This document shows positions 45,366 through 54,925 of a DNA stretch of 64,000 bases, in pieces. The DNA comes from Odontocerum albicorne (taxonomy: Eukaryota > Arthropoda > Insecta > Trichoptera > Odontoceridae), in assembly GCA_949825065.1 (NCBI GenBank), contig OX463846.1, positions 10,125,366 through 10,189,365 on the forward strand, read 5' to 3'. The notes beneath the pieces are model-generated. The model was not told the DNA's origin. It worked only from the letters and a program-made list of their open reading frames with translations, and searched no databases. Every line of letters starts with the position of its first letter. Positions within the stretch are counted from its first letter, which is position 1. The position numbers were made by a program, and so were the translations under genes.

Positions 45366-45559
45366 AAGATATATTTAATAATATTCTAGTTTAGGAAAAT
45401 AAAGTACTCTAGTCGCTAAAAACATTTTTTTGGGGACCCTTACATATATTTTTTATGATTTCGGGAGCCTTAATACGAAAAACTTTGAGAGGCACTTATA
45501 AAAGGATACAATTGTATTTTTTTGTAATATAATATATTCAAGTTTCAAATTTAAATTTA

Positions 45560-45697
45560 TTTCATGTTACAATATTAACTATTCAATACTTTTTAGTCAT
45601 TTACCCATTTCGCGTAACGAGCATCTTCAGAATAGTGATTACCAATCTGATGATGCTCATTTAGCGAAACTAGTAAAAAGGCAAAAAAAGTATTATA
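45560..45697. mobile_element. Second PLE family: inverted ends with hammerhead-like motif
   Basis: The left arm on the minus strand runs ctgaagatgctcgttacgcg + aaatgggtaaatgactaaaa. The right arm on the plus strand runs ctgatgatgctcatttagcg + aaactagtaaaaaggc. They form an inverted pair around about 45640. Sequence outside the core differs from the ccggtaggg family, so this is another family. The right arm is cut by the mariner at 45698. Confidence 0.7.
45643..45680 (+). ncRNA. Hammerhead-ribozyme-like motif with intact core (family 2)
   Basis: CTGATGA (45647-45653), one extra U, stem II GCU/AGC (45655-45657 with 45663-45665), GAA (45666-45668), palindromic stem III ACTAGT (45669-45674) and then A (45675), the expected cleavage-site base. 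A six-base self-complementary stem III without a loop suggests cleavage as a dimer. Stem I is weak. Known PLEs of other animals carry hammerhead motifs in their terminal repeats. Confidence 0.55.
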
Positions 45698-46110
45698 ACA
45701 CATCGATCAATAAGTCCCGGAACTAACAACTAAAATTACATTTGTTTGCCAAAATTCTTCTTTATTCATCAACATATTCTCCTTCAAGTTTCATCCATTT
45801 TCACATACCAACGCAAAAACTCCTGTTTATTTCGCGTTGACAGTGCCAAACAGCGCTTTGAATCATCAATGCGTTGTTTCTGTTCCATTCCCATTAAAAA
45901 GCAATGTTTTATCAACACACTAAATTCGGTTTTTTCCATTGTTTTGAAAATAGCAAAAGTAGCGTTACTAAAACCATTGTAACTCGATGACGGAATGTCA
46001 TGAAAGTTTGACACGTAACTTCTAAAGGTTTGTACTAACTGAGAATGGTATGGATTTGTTATTAGAAGTGCCATCTGTTGGTTAGTTCCGTTACTTATTG
46101 ATCGATGTGT
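45698..46110 (-). mobile_element. mariner deletion derivative, 413 bp, both ends intact
   Basis: TA at 45696-45697 and 46111-46112. The ends acacatcgatcaataagtc and, inward from the right, acacatcgatcaataagtaa are near-perfect inverted repeats continuing with ..ggaactaac. The internal minus-strand frame from M (45939) reads MEKTEFSVLIKHCFLMG, the start of a mariner transposase. It then jumps to a C-terminal-like RIDDSKRCLALS and stops at 45784. Everything between, including all catalytic residues, is deleted. Confidence 0.93.
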
Positions 46111-46112
46111 TA

Positions 46113-46555
46113 TTAACTTAATTGAAAAATATAACATTCACTTTTCATTTTATTTTGTTTATTATAGAGCTTTACCGGTAATTATCAGTCAATAAAATTT
46201 GAATAATTTAATGTAAGCTTTGGTTCTCTTTAAAATTTTTGCTGTTTATATTGTTGTTTTACCTGGTGAACTAATTGCAATGTGGTAATTGATTCAAATC
46301 GCGAAGAAAGTTGTTGCGAAACCAGATTGGAGTAATATTTTGTACTATTGAAAATTGAACTCATAATCCTCTACGAACTAGAACAAATATCCTCAAAAAT
46401 ACCTTAGCTAAGATCATTCGTGAAATTTTCAATGGAGGTACATCCCAGAAGATAGTGTGATGATGTTTACTTTATGAGATACATCAATTTATGAGATACT
46501 GTTCCTGCATGCTAAAATTATCCTAGAAGGCTGTGCAAATATGGGATAGTTGTGT
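46113..46555. other. No gene seen
   Basis: AT-rich. The first part may continue the PLE right arm after the mariner. Confidence 0.35.
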
Positions 46556-46950
46556 TATCTTTCGGGGGACCTTTATTTCAACCTTTCGAAGGATCGTCCA
46601 TTTAATCCCACCAAATGACGGAGCAAGTCTAATATTAGTTTGTAACTGATTCCAGATTCTCATTGCAGTAAAGGACGACGTAAAAAAAAGTTGCGGTGAA
46701 CTGAGAAAGCCAATAAACTATCTCTGTTTGAGTGTAACGCAAGCTCATGATCGAAAAGATGTTGAATATTCTCAGCGAGATAAGAAGAGATGGCAGGACA
46801 ATTAAGGATATTATGCTATAGTAACAGGATATTATGCTATTTTGCGTCTATTTTGTACGTTCAACCAGCATCTTCTAGTATGAAGTGATGTGACTTTACT
46901 TTCTCGTTTTAAAAATATATCTCAGACAAACATTTTGAATGCGCAGAAAT
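46556..46950 (-). mobile_element. LINE relic, C-terminal region
   Basis: The minus strand near 46680-46570 reads SFTAMRIWNQLQTNIRLAPS, matching the LWNSLP region near the C-terminus of L2/jockey-type LINEs (SF...A..LWN.LP..I...S....FK). Surrounding sequence is too decayed for clade assignment. Confidence 0.5.
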
Positions 46951-47214
46951 TTGTCCTGCTGTTTCTCCGTAATATATGATAAAATTGATTTAAAGAACTC
47001 ATCCTACACTTTTTAACAATTGAAAATTCGTCGTGAATTTTCGATGTTGTGTGAAATTTTCGGCAATTGTCGACATTTTAAAAATGTTTTTGATGCTTTC
47101 GCTCTTTTAATGTTCGTGCAATGTCAAATGACATTGTTTCAATTTTCGTCGCAGAGAATCAAATTTTTTGACACACTTTATGATTTATTAAATCTATCTA
47201 TAATAGGTATTTGT
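46951..47214. other. No recognised gene
   Basis: A 66-codon frame (47020-47220) has no recognised motif. AT-rich. Confidence 0.3.
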
Positions 47215-47410
47215 CAATAATAAAATGACAATTTATATAGCGCCATTTAGAAACGAAAATCTTCTCAAAAGCGCTCTAACACAATAACCTACTCACTTTT
47301 ATTAAAAAAAATATTAATTATCGGAGCTGGGCCACGGTGTGACCAGGTCTCCCTCTCTGGTCACTCTGCGGCCCAACTCAGTATGGGCGCTACGCGCTCT
47401 TGTTAATATT
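47215..47410 (-). mobile_element. 3' end of the L2/CR1-like LINE family
   Basis: The plus-strand phrase atttatatagcgccatttag + aaacgaaaatcttctcaaaagcgctct is the reverse complement of this family's 3' terminus. Further in, a GC-rich segment (ctgggccacggtgtgaccag) of unknown origin follows. Confidence 0.7.
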
Positions 47411-47599
47411 AACAGTATCTTTTGTATGTACTCGTACATCCGTCAGTTAAATAGTATATACAAAAATATCAATTTAAATCAAATTCGACTAAAACGTTTT
47501 TGAGTAAGATATGCCATTTAATTGGATATTTAGAAAACTTATTAGAAGTTAATTTAAATTGAAACCAAAATTAGAAGTGTTCTAAATTAAAGTATTTAT

Positions 47600-47768
47600 G
47601 GTATATATTATTAATAGTTAAGGCATTAGCATTGTGGAGATTTAAAGAAAACAAGTATTTGTGCTTCCCTGATGATGAGGCGAAAACCTTGAAACCGGTA
47701 GGGTTATACCGTTACATAAAGTGGAATAAATAGTGTTTGATAAAACAGATTACAATGTCTTAAAGTAT
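47600..47768 (+). mobile_element. Penelope-like element 3' end with an inverted outer flank
   Basis: Starts with tagttaaggcattagcattg + tggagatttaaag, which is the reverse complement of the family's outermost end. It then runs plus-strand ctgatgatgaggcgaaaacc, gaaaccggtagggttatacc, tggaataaatagtgtttga and acaatgtctta. The copy has therefore lost most of its left arm. Confidence 0.88.
47661..47711 (+). ncRNA. Hammerhead-ribozyme-like motif with intact core (family 1)
   Basis: CTGATGA (47669-47675), one extra U, stem II GAGG/CCTT (47677-47680 with 47687-47690) closed by a cgaaaa loop, GAA (47691-47693), palindromic stem III ACCGGT (47694-47699) and A (47700) as cleavage-site base. Stem I is short (CC/GG plus a wobble). 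This is the only family-1 copy in the window with all core bases. Activity is inferred from family knowledge, not shown. Confidence 0.6.
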
Positions 47769-47846
47769 TTATTTAATTAACCAAAATATAATATTACCTA
47801 CAAAGTTATTTACAAATTCTTAATTAATTTATTATATAAAAAGTCT

Positions 47847-48128
47847 TTACGTAAATATTAACGAATTTTGAGCATTTCCTTTTTTGCTGTTTAGTTTCCT
47901 TGGTTGCCTCTCATAACGAAGGCATATTAACATGAAATATTGTCCTGATGTGAAGATATTTATTTCAACACTGTGATTATCATTTTCTAGCTCAACAATA
48001 GTTAGCAGCCTCCTTAAATCGCATTCCAAGGATGGTAACCCTAATTGTAAGAAATCCATTTCGATACCTTCTATGCAGAGCTTTGCTTTTTCAACTGACG
48101 AAGCATCAAGTGACTCAGCATAATCCAC
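47847..48128 (-). other. Unrecognised open frame of 93 codons
   Basis: The frame has a protein-like composition (MDYAESLDASSVEKAKLCIE ... YERQPRKLNSKKG) unlike the AT-biased chance frames nearby, but I know no family for it. Its first 7-8 codons lie antisense to the LINE tail at 48090-48280. A possible splice acceptor (cttcgtcag) on the minus strand near 48097 would remove these. It could be a host exon, a TE fragment or chance. Confidence 0.2.
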
Positions 48129-48280
48129 ATGTCTATGACAAAAGTGAGAGTGCGCATCTAGGGTCGGACTGTTTTCTCATAGAAGATCCAGGATAGACTT
48201 GGAAGAGTAGCTCAAGATCGAACAAGGAGAGACGAGGGGATCCTCGTCTACGGGGCCCAGCAACGATGAAAATGACGCAC
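48090..48280 (+). mobile_element. 3' end of the TGA-tailed LINE
   Basis: Phrases gtgactcagcataatccaca, gtgcgcatctagggtcgg and gaggggatcctcgtctacgg + ggcccagcaacgatgaaaatga align with 51440-51650 and with the minus-strand LINE at 21182. Non-coding 3' part only. Confidence 0.75.
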
Positions 48281-49505
48281 CGTTTGTATGAAAAACAAAT
48301 ATTGCTGTAGAGTTTTTTGAAGTTCAATTGTGATTTTTTTTATTTCAAAATTAATTAATGTTGATTAAAAACGGTTGATTAAAAACAAAAAACGGAAAAT
48401 ATTTTAACTTCAAATAGCTGTTCTATAAAATAATAATTTCTGACATACAATTTTATTTGTAGGAAGTATCTATTTGTATTATTTACCCCTTTTCATCAGC
48501 ATACGCTCCCTTCCGCCTTCTTGCCTTCAAGCACCTACATAAGACTTGTCATGTATCTACCACAGCACATGTTAATCTTATCTTCTTATCTCATTCACCC
48601 TCAATATATTCAATGTACCACTTATCTAAGAACCTATTTGGCATTATCTGTAACACGGTATAATCACCAAAACCAATGTTATCTTATCCACATTCAAATA
48701 AATATTATAAGTTATATTATACCCTTGTCAAGTTATCGATACTAACCATGTTCTAAATCCTATAAATATTAGCGCTATCATATTAGTGTCAATTTAACTT
48801 CAATGCATTATATTTAAGTTATCTTCTCGTCTGCCCAAAATCAATAAAGATTAAATATCACTAAATAGGTAAGCTGCGACGAGATAAATCACAAATATCG
48901 ACTTGACCTTAAAGGGCAAACATAACATGCCCGACGCATTCTTTCTTAATCTATTGAAGGGTCGTGGTATAATTATCTTTGCTTTAAATAAGAGGTCATA
49001 TCTGTGGCAGCATCATTATTCTTAAAGCCGCTAAGATATTAACATCATCCTTATTATAAAATTGTTAATATTATACTTCAAATGTAATTCAACCTTTATA
49101 CAAATAAAACTACACGTTGAAATTTTAAAAGTGTTTTCGTTACAAAAGGCCATAACAGACTTATACCGCCCCCAAGGGGACAGTTGCGCTCCCTTCGGGA
49201 ATCACTGATCTTTACTGACTACGGTCCCTTGTCAAGTTTCTCGATCTCAGATTACTTTTTATTTTAATGAAACTCTTTTCCAACCAAAAATAATGTTCCA
49301 TTAGATTGTATAAAAACACTCCATTGGTATATTTTCTTACTAGCAAAATAATGTATACTGCTTATTTTACTAAGTATAATTAAGGATACAAAATAAATGA
49401 GTTGAGTGTAAGCATAGAAATATGGCGATAATGTCCATTAGATTAGACACTTTCCCATGTCTGTGTATATTGAATATTATGACATAGTTTTTTCATAAAA
49501 ACAAA
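48281..49505. other. No gene seen
   Basis: AT-rich. A GC-richer phrase at 49165-49250 (gaccgcccccaagggga-like) may be part of a decayed LINE. Confidence 0.35.
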
Positions 49506-49509
49506 TAAT

Positions 49510-49640
49510 ACTATCACAAATATCATAATTATTTGTAGATGATATCACAAATATCATAATTATTTGTAGACGATATCACAAATATCATAATTATTTGTAG
49601 ATGATATCACAAATATCATAATTATTTGTAGATGATGTCA
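49510..49640. repeat. 31-bp tandem repeat, four copies
   Basis: Four copies of atcacaaatatcataattat + ttgtagatgat, differing at one base (gacgat). The unit is partly palindromic (acaaatatcataattatttgt). Confidence 0.95.
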
Positions 49641-50049
49641 CAAGAAAAAAATTCTGAACATTTATTGAATAAAATCTATTAAATGTTGTAAGTTTATCGT
49701 AACTTGAGGTAATTTTTCAGAATGATATAAAACGCCTCTACAAATGTTGAAGAATATCTCCGACGTAGCACAAAATTGTTTGTCTGAAAACCGATTTGAT
49801 GCTGTCAAAGTATCTCGTTTTACTTTGAGGCGCGAGAAAAAATGCTAGACTGGTAAAATTCAGATAAAAAGGAAAAAAAACAATAACCTTCTCGTCAGTT
49901 TCAATAGACATTCCTCCAATTATCTACTATCAGAATTGCGTCAATATTCTGCCAACATCCATTCACCTCACATTCTGCTCTCTGTTCATAGTCACTTCAC
50001 GATATAAATGAGTCAAATTTCAAAACAGTCCACATCCAGCTAATTAATT
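49641..50049. other. No gene seen
   Basis: AT-rich, nothing recognised. Confidence 0.4.
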
Positions 50050-50700
50050 AAAATAATAACAGTTTATAATGTAATACATAGCTCCGTTTAGAGAGCAAAC
50101 TCACCTCAAGGGCGCTCTTACTCGGGACTTGAACTAAAATTATTAGTAAAATAAATATACCTCATATAAGTTCAGTGAACAGACAGAAAACAAAGTACTT
50201 ACCGCATCTGCGTTTGTTCAGAGATACATAAGAGTATTTGATAATAAAACTTACCAAGGAAGTTGAACTACAAAGAAACCTTTTTGTAGATCTTCTGATA
50301 TTCGATACAAGCACATTAAGCTTTAGTTGTAGTATTGATATAACATATGTTACATTGTTTTGATAAGACCTCCCAAAGTGGAATGTCTTCAAGTGTTTCC
50401 TAAAGATGCACACGTCACACATATTTCTAACACTAAGAGGTAGATCATTCCACGCCACAGGACCAGCAACGGTAAAGGCGCTATTCATAATACCCCGCCT
50501 TTTGGATGGATTTGGAACAATCAATATATTAGATGATGAAAAACTTTGTCCGGTTTCCTGGCGTTGGTGATCTCTTGAGAATATCTCCGTCTTTGGCGGT
50601 ACAAAACAGCTCATCAACTGTTTGAATAGCCGTCCATTTGCGAATATTTCGTAAGTAAGACAGGCGCCTTTTACCGATCCGATTTTTTCAATCAATGTAT
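50050..50700 (-). mobile_element. L2/CR1-like LINE, 3' part with tail
   Basis: The minus-strand frame at 50695-50162 (177 codons) reads GSVKGACLTYEIFANGRLFK near the start, then PKTEIFSRDHQRQETGQSFS, a VPNPSKRRG segment, FTVAGPVAWNDLPLSVRNMC and FRKHLKTFHFGRSYQ. These are the post-RT motifs of L2/CR1 elements (W..LP..IR, F+..L+). The frame continues past the usual end to 50162. The 3' terminus (minus strand agagcgcccttgaggtgagt + ttgctctctaaacgg) is at 50065-50130, followed by an AT-rich tail. 5'-truncated; no RT domain. Confidence 0.9.
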
Positions 50701-50774
50701 GTTTAAGAAAGTAGATTATTTTCTCCTTTTAATGTATGTCTCAGATAGGCCATCGCATTAAGGTATTTAAGATA

Positions 50775-50955
50775 TATCGGTGTTTGAAATACGTGATACT
50801 AAGAAAGTAATACCTCGGTGTTTGAAATACGTGATACTAAGAAAGTAATACCTCGGTGTTTGAAATACGTGATACTAAGAAAGTAATACCTCGGTGTTTG
50901 AGATACGATGATGCCAAGAAAGTGATAATTCGGTGTTTGAGATACGATGATAACA
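50775..50955. repeat. 38-bp tandem repeat, four to five copies
   Basis: Three near-identical copies of cggtgtttgaaatacgtgat + actaagaaagtaatacct and then one or two diverged ones (gagatacgatgatgccaaga). Confidence 0.93.
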
Positions 50956-51439
50956 AAAAGTTCTTAGTGTTCTCCGATTAATCCACATTAAGAATAAGAT
51001 TGGCGTATGAGTTGGGAATATTAATTGACCGGATTCCGAAAATAATGTTAATGGTGACACTCCTATTCCCATTGAGACCAAAGAATATGTGGAATTGGCC
51101 AATGAAAAAACTCCGAGAACATATTATACTTCAGCTGAATTTGGAGACCGTTCTTGAGAGGGTCAAGTACAGACTAACAGGAAGGGGTAACTATTCAGCA
51201 CTGCATCTTAAATCTTTAATAAATAAGAGGATAGGAAAATAAAGATTTGAATTTGGTATGCTACTTCAAAACGAACAATTCTGGATATATACCATTTCAG
51301 GAGTACCTTTCATATTCTCACTTTTGCTCTCGTACTCCAGATCTTTCATTTTATCGCAAAGCTTTCCTTAATCTAAAGAAATAACATTTCTGACATGGAT
51401 GATGACAAAAAACATGGTGTCTCAACAACTAAACGCGTG
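50956..51439. other. Unrecognised frame 51000-51242
   Basis: An 80-codon plus-strand frame (..NMWNWPMKKLREHIILQLNL..) has a balanced composition, but I do not recognise it. Confidence 0.25.
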
Positions 51440-51650
51440 AAAAACAGTCAGCGTGCGTCAGTATTACCAGGTGACTCAGCAGGATCCACGGATCTGTGAC
51501 ATCTTCTGGAGGGAGTGCACATCTAGGATCGGGCTGTTCTGTCACCGAATATTACGTGATTGGTGTGGAGGAGAAGCTTTAGATTGATGTTGGAGTCGCG
51601 AAGGGATCCTCAACTACGAGGTCCAGCAATGACGACGACGATGATGAATT
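51440..51650 (+). mobile_element. 3' end of the TGA-tailed LINE
   Basis: Contains gtgactcagcaggatccacg, ggagggagtgcacatctagg, gaagggatcctcaactacga and a cagcaatgacgacgacgatg tail. It matches 48090-48280 and 21182-21560. Confidence 0.8.
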
Positions 51651-53535
51651 GCTATAAGATCAAGTTTTTGTTTCTTCCAGATTTATTTAAAATAAATCCA
51701 GCTAAAAACCCTTTTTTCCGATAATTTCTGCTTAATGTTCCACTAATATATTATCAAAATTCGAGGCCTTTTTCCAGTCTTTATCAGACAAACTTAATAT
51801 TTTCTCTTTAATTAAATATTTTTAATCTAAGAGTCCTGTGTAGGATGTGTGTGGTGTTGTCTTTTTATAAATTTGAAAGAAGGACTGACGTGTTTTGGAA
51901 TCTATGGAAATTGGTTTTATTTTTCTTTCGTAAATAACTTTTGTAATTTCTAAAGCTTAATATGAAAAGTAATGTAGGTATAAAATATTGAAAGAAAAAA
52001 ATAAATTAGAAAGTGCTATTTTGTACAATATGATAGATCTCTCGTGATTAAATATGGTTGTCATCCATCCTGAAGATTGAAGGTGCCTATGTGTGTTTTG
52101 ACAATTACAAAGCACACAGTCTTTACATACCAAACCTTCACGTAGCAAGTACTCCCATAACGATCCGCAGGTTTCATCTGCTGCCTGCTTTTCGTATAGC
52201 AGAGTTTTATGTAACGCTAAAAATATGCTAAGGAGCATTAAGCTACATAAATTCAGATGCACAACGATCTTAGAATAAAACCAGCCCGGAAGGGAATTCA
52301 CCTAGAATTTAACCTAGGACACCCACTTGCTTAGTGTGAATATTAACTATTCAACCACAGCCACCCTAAAAGAATTGTTACGCCAATTGCGATTGCCTTA
52401 AGCCAATTTATATTTACTGCTCTGCGAGTCATTCTCCTTCTTCCATGATGTCGGATCTTAGTCCGGTGTCCCTAATATTCTTTTCACGCTTATGTGTGTC
52501 GCCATCGAATAACAGTCCCTTTGGGCAGTTCATTCTTCGTCACTACATGACATCGTGCTCATAAAAAAGGGAATTTCAATCGTTTTGTGTAGATCGTGCT
52601 GGATGGGAACTTATTTGCTTCCCGTAACAGCGTGGGTGGAGGTCGGATCGAAGTGAACTGAACTGCGATCTCAAAAAAGTCACTAGATAAGAGAAACCAA
52701 TTGTTCCGAAGATGTAGCGATGTAAAATTGAATGTAGTTAGCTTCAGAAATTATTGACTCGAAGTACCATAAAATGTGATTTGAGGATTGATCCATATGG
52801 CCTCAAAAATTTCAACAGCGTGAGTGACAAGATTCAAGCTAAAAAGTTAACCCTAGCCTGGGAAACTTCCATTACTAGAGATAAATTAATATTACTAGAC
52901 CGAAAGCTTGGGTATACCTAAGAGGTGACTTGATTTTTCAAATAGTACGAGTATATTGACACAATTTCACTCAAACACAGGTCAGCCAAAGTCAAAAATA
53001 TATTATCTATTCGGGATAGATTTATATTCTAGTAATTAAAAAAAAAACACTTCAAAAACCTTAATCACCCTATGATTAAAGCCTTATAACAAATTTAAGG
53101 AAAAAATCGCTTTACACGTCGTCCTTCACCCTTGCGTCCCCAGAACTTAGCACATAAATGTGTAAAATATTTTCGAGTTTAGTGAATTAAAGTTTCAGCC
53201 TCCCCCATCCAGCTTTTCTGATTGCTCTTCCCTTGTGTGTCTGCTTTCCCGCGTCCTTCTTCCTTATCATTATTCAATTTTAGTTCCCGGTAATTCCGAC
53301 GATACCCAGGTATAGAATCAACTTTGTTAGACGAGTTTAAACTTTGCGATATTATTTAAATTCTTCATCGAGAAGTTGAAAATCCACGTAACCCAGTAAT
53401 GAAGCGGCTTTCAGTTGGGTGTACGACTTAATCACTTACTTTACATTGTATGAAGAATTGACATGCTTCGATATTGCGTAGTTCGTTCGTCTGTTTTATT
53501 CGTTAATAAATAAATTAGAAATTTTCGATTTTATA
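51651..53535. other. No recognised gene
   Basis: The minus-strand frame at 51957-52301 includes a cysteine-containing stretch (REGLVCKDCVLCNC) that I cannot assign; it may be a TE remnant. The rest of the block is AT-rich to mixed, with a GC-richer part at 52430-52660. Confidence 0.3.
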
Positions 53536-53539
53536 AATT

Positions 53540-53860
53540 ATACATATCACACATACCCACCATTTCCCTGTCGAGGAAAGCAGAGAGGACTATGCATCAG
53601 ACTTTCCTATCTCGACGCACATCCTAAACCTCTTCTACATCCACACACTTTCTCATACGATTTCTCTAACGTGGATATTTTGAAAAAAAAAGGAAACATA
53701 GGAAACGTTTCCTTCTTTCAAAATATTATTTACTTGATTGATTCAATCATACCTTCCTTAGTCTTCATCTCACACGTATTACACTCACATAAGCATTATA
53801 ATTTGTTTTTAGTCAATCTTCATTAATTCATTCTGAATGCCCAAACCATCTCGCAGTGAA
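53540..53860 (-). mobile_element. LINE 3' relic
   Basis: On the minus strand, wtfgHSE-like codons (cgagatggtttgggcattca) and the tail (gagataggaaagtctgatgc, tcctctctgctttcctcg, gggaaatggtgggtatg) match the order seen at 61340-61600. Heavily decayed. Confidence 0.65.
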
Positions 53861-54226
53861 AAATTATATTTCCTCAAAAAATCTTGTAAATGGGTCATTC
53901 CATGTAAAATTATCACAATTTGAGTTTTTTACTTATGTATGTCTTTACACTTTTTTTTCATAGTTCATACTCGCATTTTGATCCTTAGATGAAACTTGGT
54001 AAACAAATTTTTAAAAATGCATTTTTTTTTTCAAAATTTTATAATGTGAGAAAATCTATATTTAAATAAAATTTAGGTTTTTTTTTCAAATAACAAATTT
54101 CAACTCCTATCAAGTTATGTTATTTGAAAGTTCATTTTCAAAGAAAAATATTTTAAATCAGTTCTATAACATATGATTTATCTATCATACACTATGCAGG
54201 AAATATCAGTCATTATGTACTCGTAC
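53861..54226. other. No gene seen
   Basis: AT-rich with T runs. Confidence 0.4.
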
Positions 54227-54925
54227 TAACAAGAATTAGGCCTTAATATAAATATCAAAAAGACAAAATGGATGGCATTTGGCAGGGCAGATTACTCCGC
54301 TATGGCATTGCAGCTTAGGAGTGAACTGTTGAAGAGGGTGGAGCAATTCAAGTACCTGGGCAGTGTGATTACTACATCTGTCGACCCAGATATGGAGGTG
54401 AAATGCAGGATTGAAGCAGCCCGTAGTTCATTCAACAAAATGATATCAATATTCTGCAATGATAAATTGAATCTGAAACTAAGGCAAAGGATGTTGAAGT
54501 GCTACGTTTGGTATGTTCTGGTTGCATGGCTCTGAAGCATGGACGCTGAAGGTTAATACTATGAATCGGTTGGAAGCGTTCGAGATGTGCTTGCACAGGA
54601 GAATGCTTCGTATACCTTGGAGTGATATGATCACCAATTCGGAGGTCGTGAGGAGAACTAATTGCCGTAGACAGCTGCTGATAGATATTAAGGTCCGCAA
54701 GATATCCTATCTGGGTCAAATTTTACGTGGAAAAAAGTACGAAATCCTCCAGTTGATACTGATGGGCAAGATCGAGGGGCAGCGTGGTCCTGGTAGAAGG
54801 CAAACATCTTGGCTGCGCAATGTAAGAGACTGGACGGGGATCAGGCGTGTGGAGGACCTGTTCCGGGTGGCGCAAGATAGAGAAGAGTGCCAAAGTGATT
54901 GCCAACGTCGAAAAATCTGAATAAA
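54227..54925 (+). mobile_element. LINE: end of reverse transcriptase and C-terminal region (RTE-like)
   Basis: From about 54227 the plus strand reads LGLNINIKKTKWMAFGR, then EQFKYLGSVITTSVDPDMEV and RIEAARSSFNKMISIFCNDK. A frameshift near 54510-54520 leads into the next frame (54513-54920): HGSEAWTLKVNTMNRLEAFE, RRMLRIPWSDMITNSEVVRR, ISYLGQILRGKKYEILQLIL, GKIEGQRGPGRRQTSWLRNV and RDWTG. These are the classic last RT segment (GL.IN..KTK.M, YLGS.I) and post-RT region (GSEAWTL, LEAFEMW.+RRML+I.W.D.+TN, GRR..SWL+N++.W) of insect RTE-like elements. The YADD catalytic part is absent. One frameshift makes it a pseudogene. Confidence 0.95.

Larger units (their letters stand above)
44514..45495. mobile_element. 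hAT-like element relic carrying a PLE fragment
   Basis: Ends gagtgcttctcaacaatggg and, inward from the right, gtgcctctcaaagttttt are short inverted repeats of hAT type (agtgcttctcaac). They are flanked by an exact 8-bp duplication TTATAAAA (44506-44513 and 45496-45503), the size that hAT elements make. The left part is GC-rich just inside the end (gcgcggccccctggag). A PLE endonuclease fragment and 3' end (44835-45365) lie within it. No hAT transposase was found. Confidence 0.75.

Noticed and set aside
45784..46137. 117-codon minus-strand frame as a gene
   Set aside because: Its first part lies in the mariner terminal repeat and flanking DNA; the true transposase start is the methionine at 45939.
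51957..52301. Cysteine-rich 114-codon frame as a gene
   Set aside because: No recognisable domain, no splice context, and the C-terminal half is AT-biased; too weak to call.
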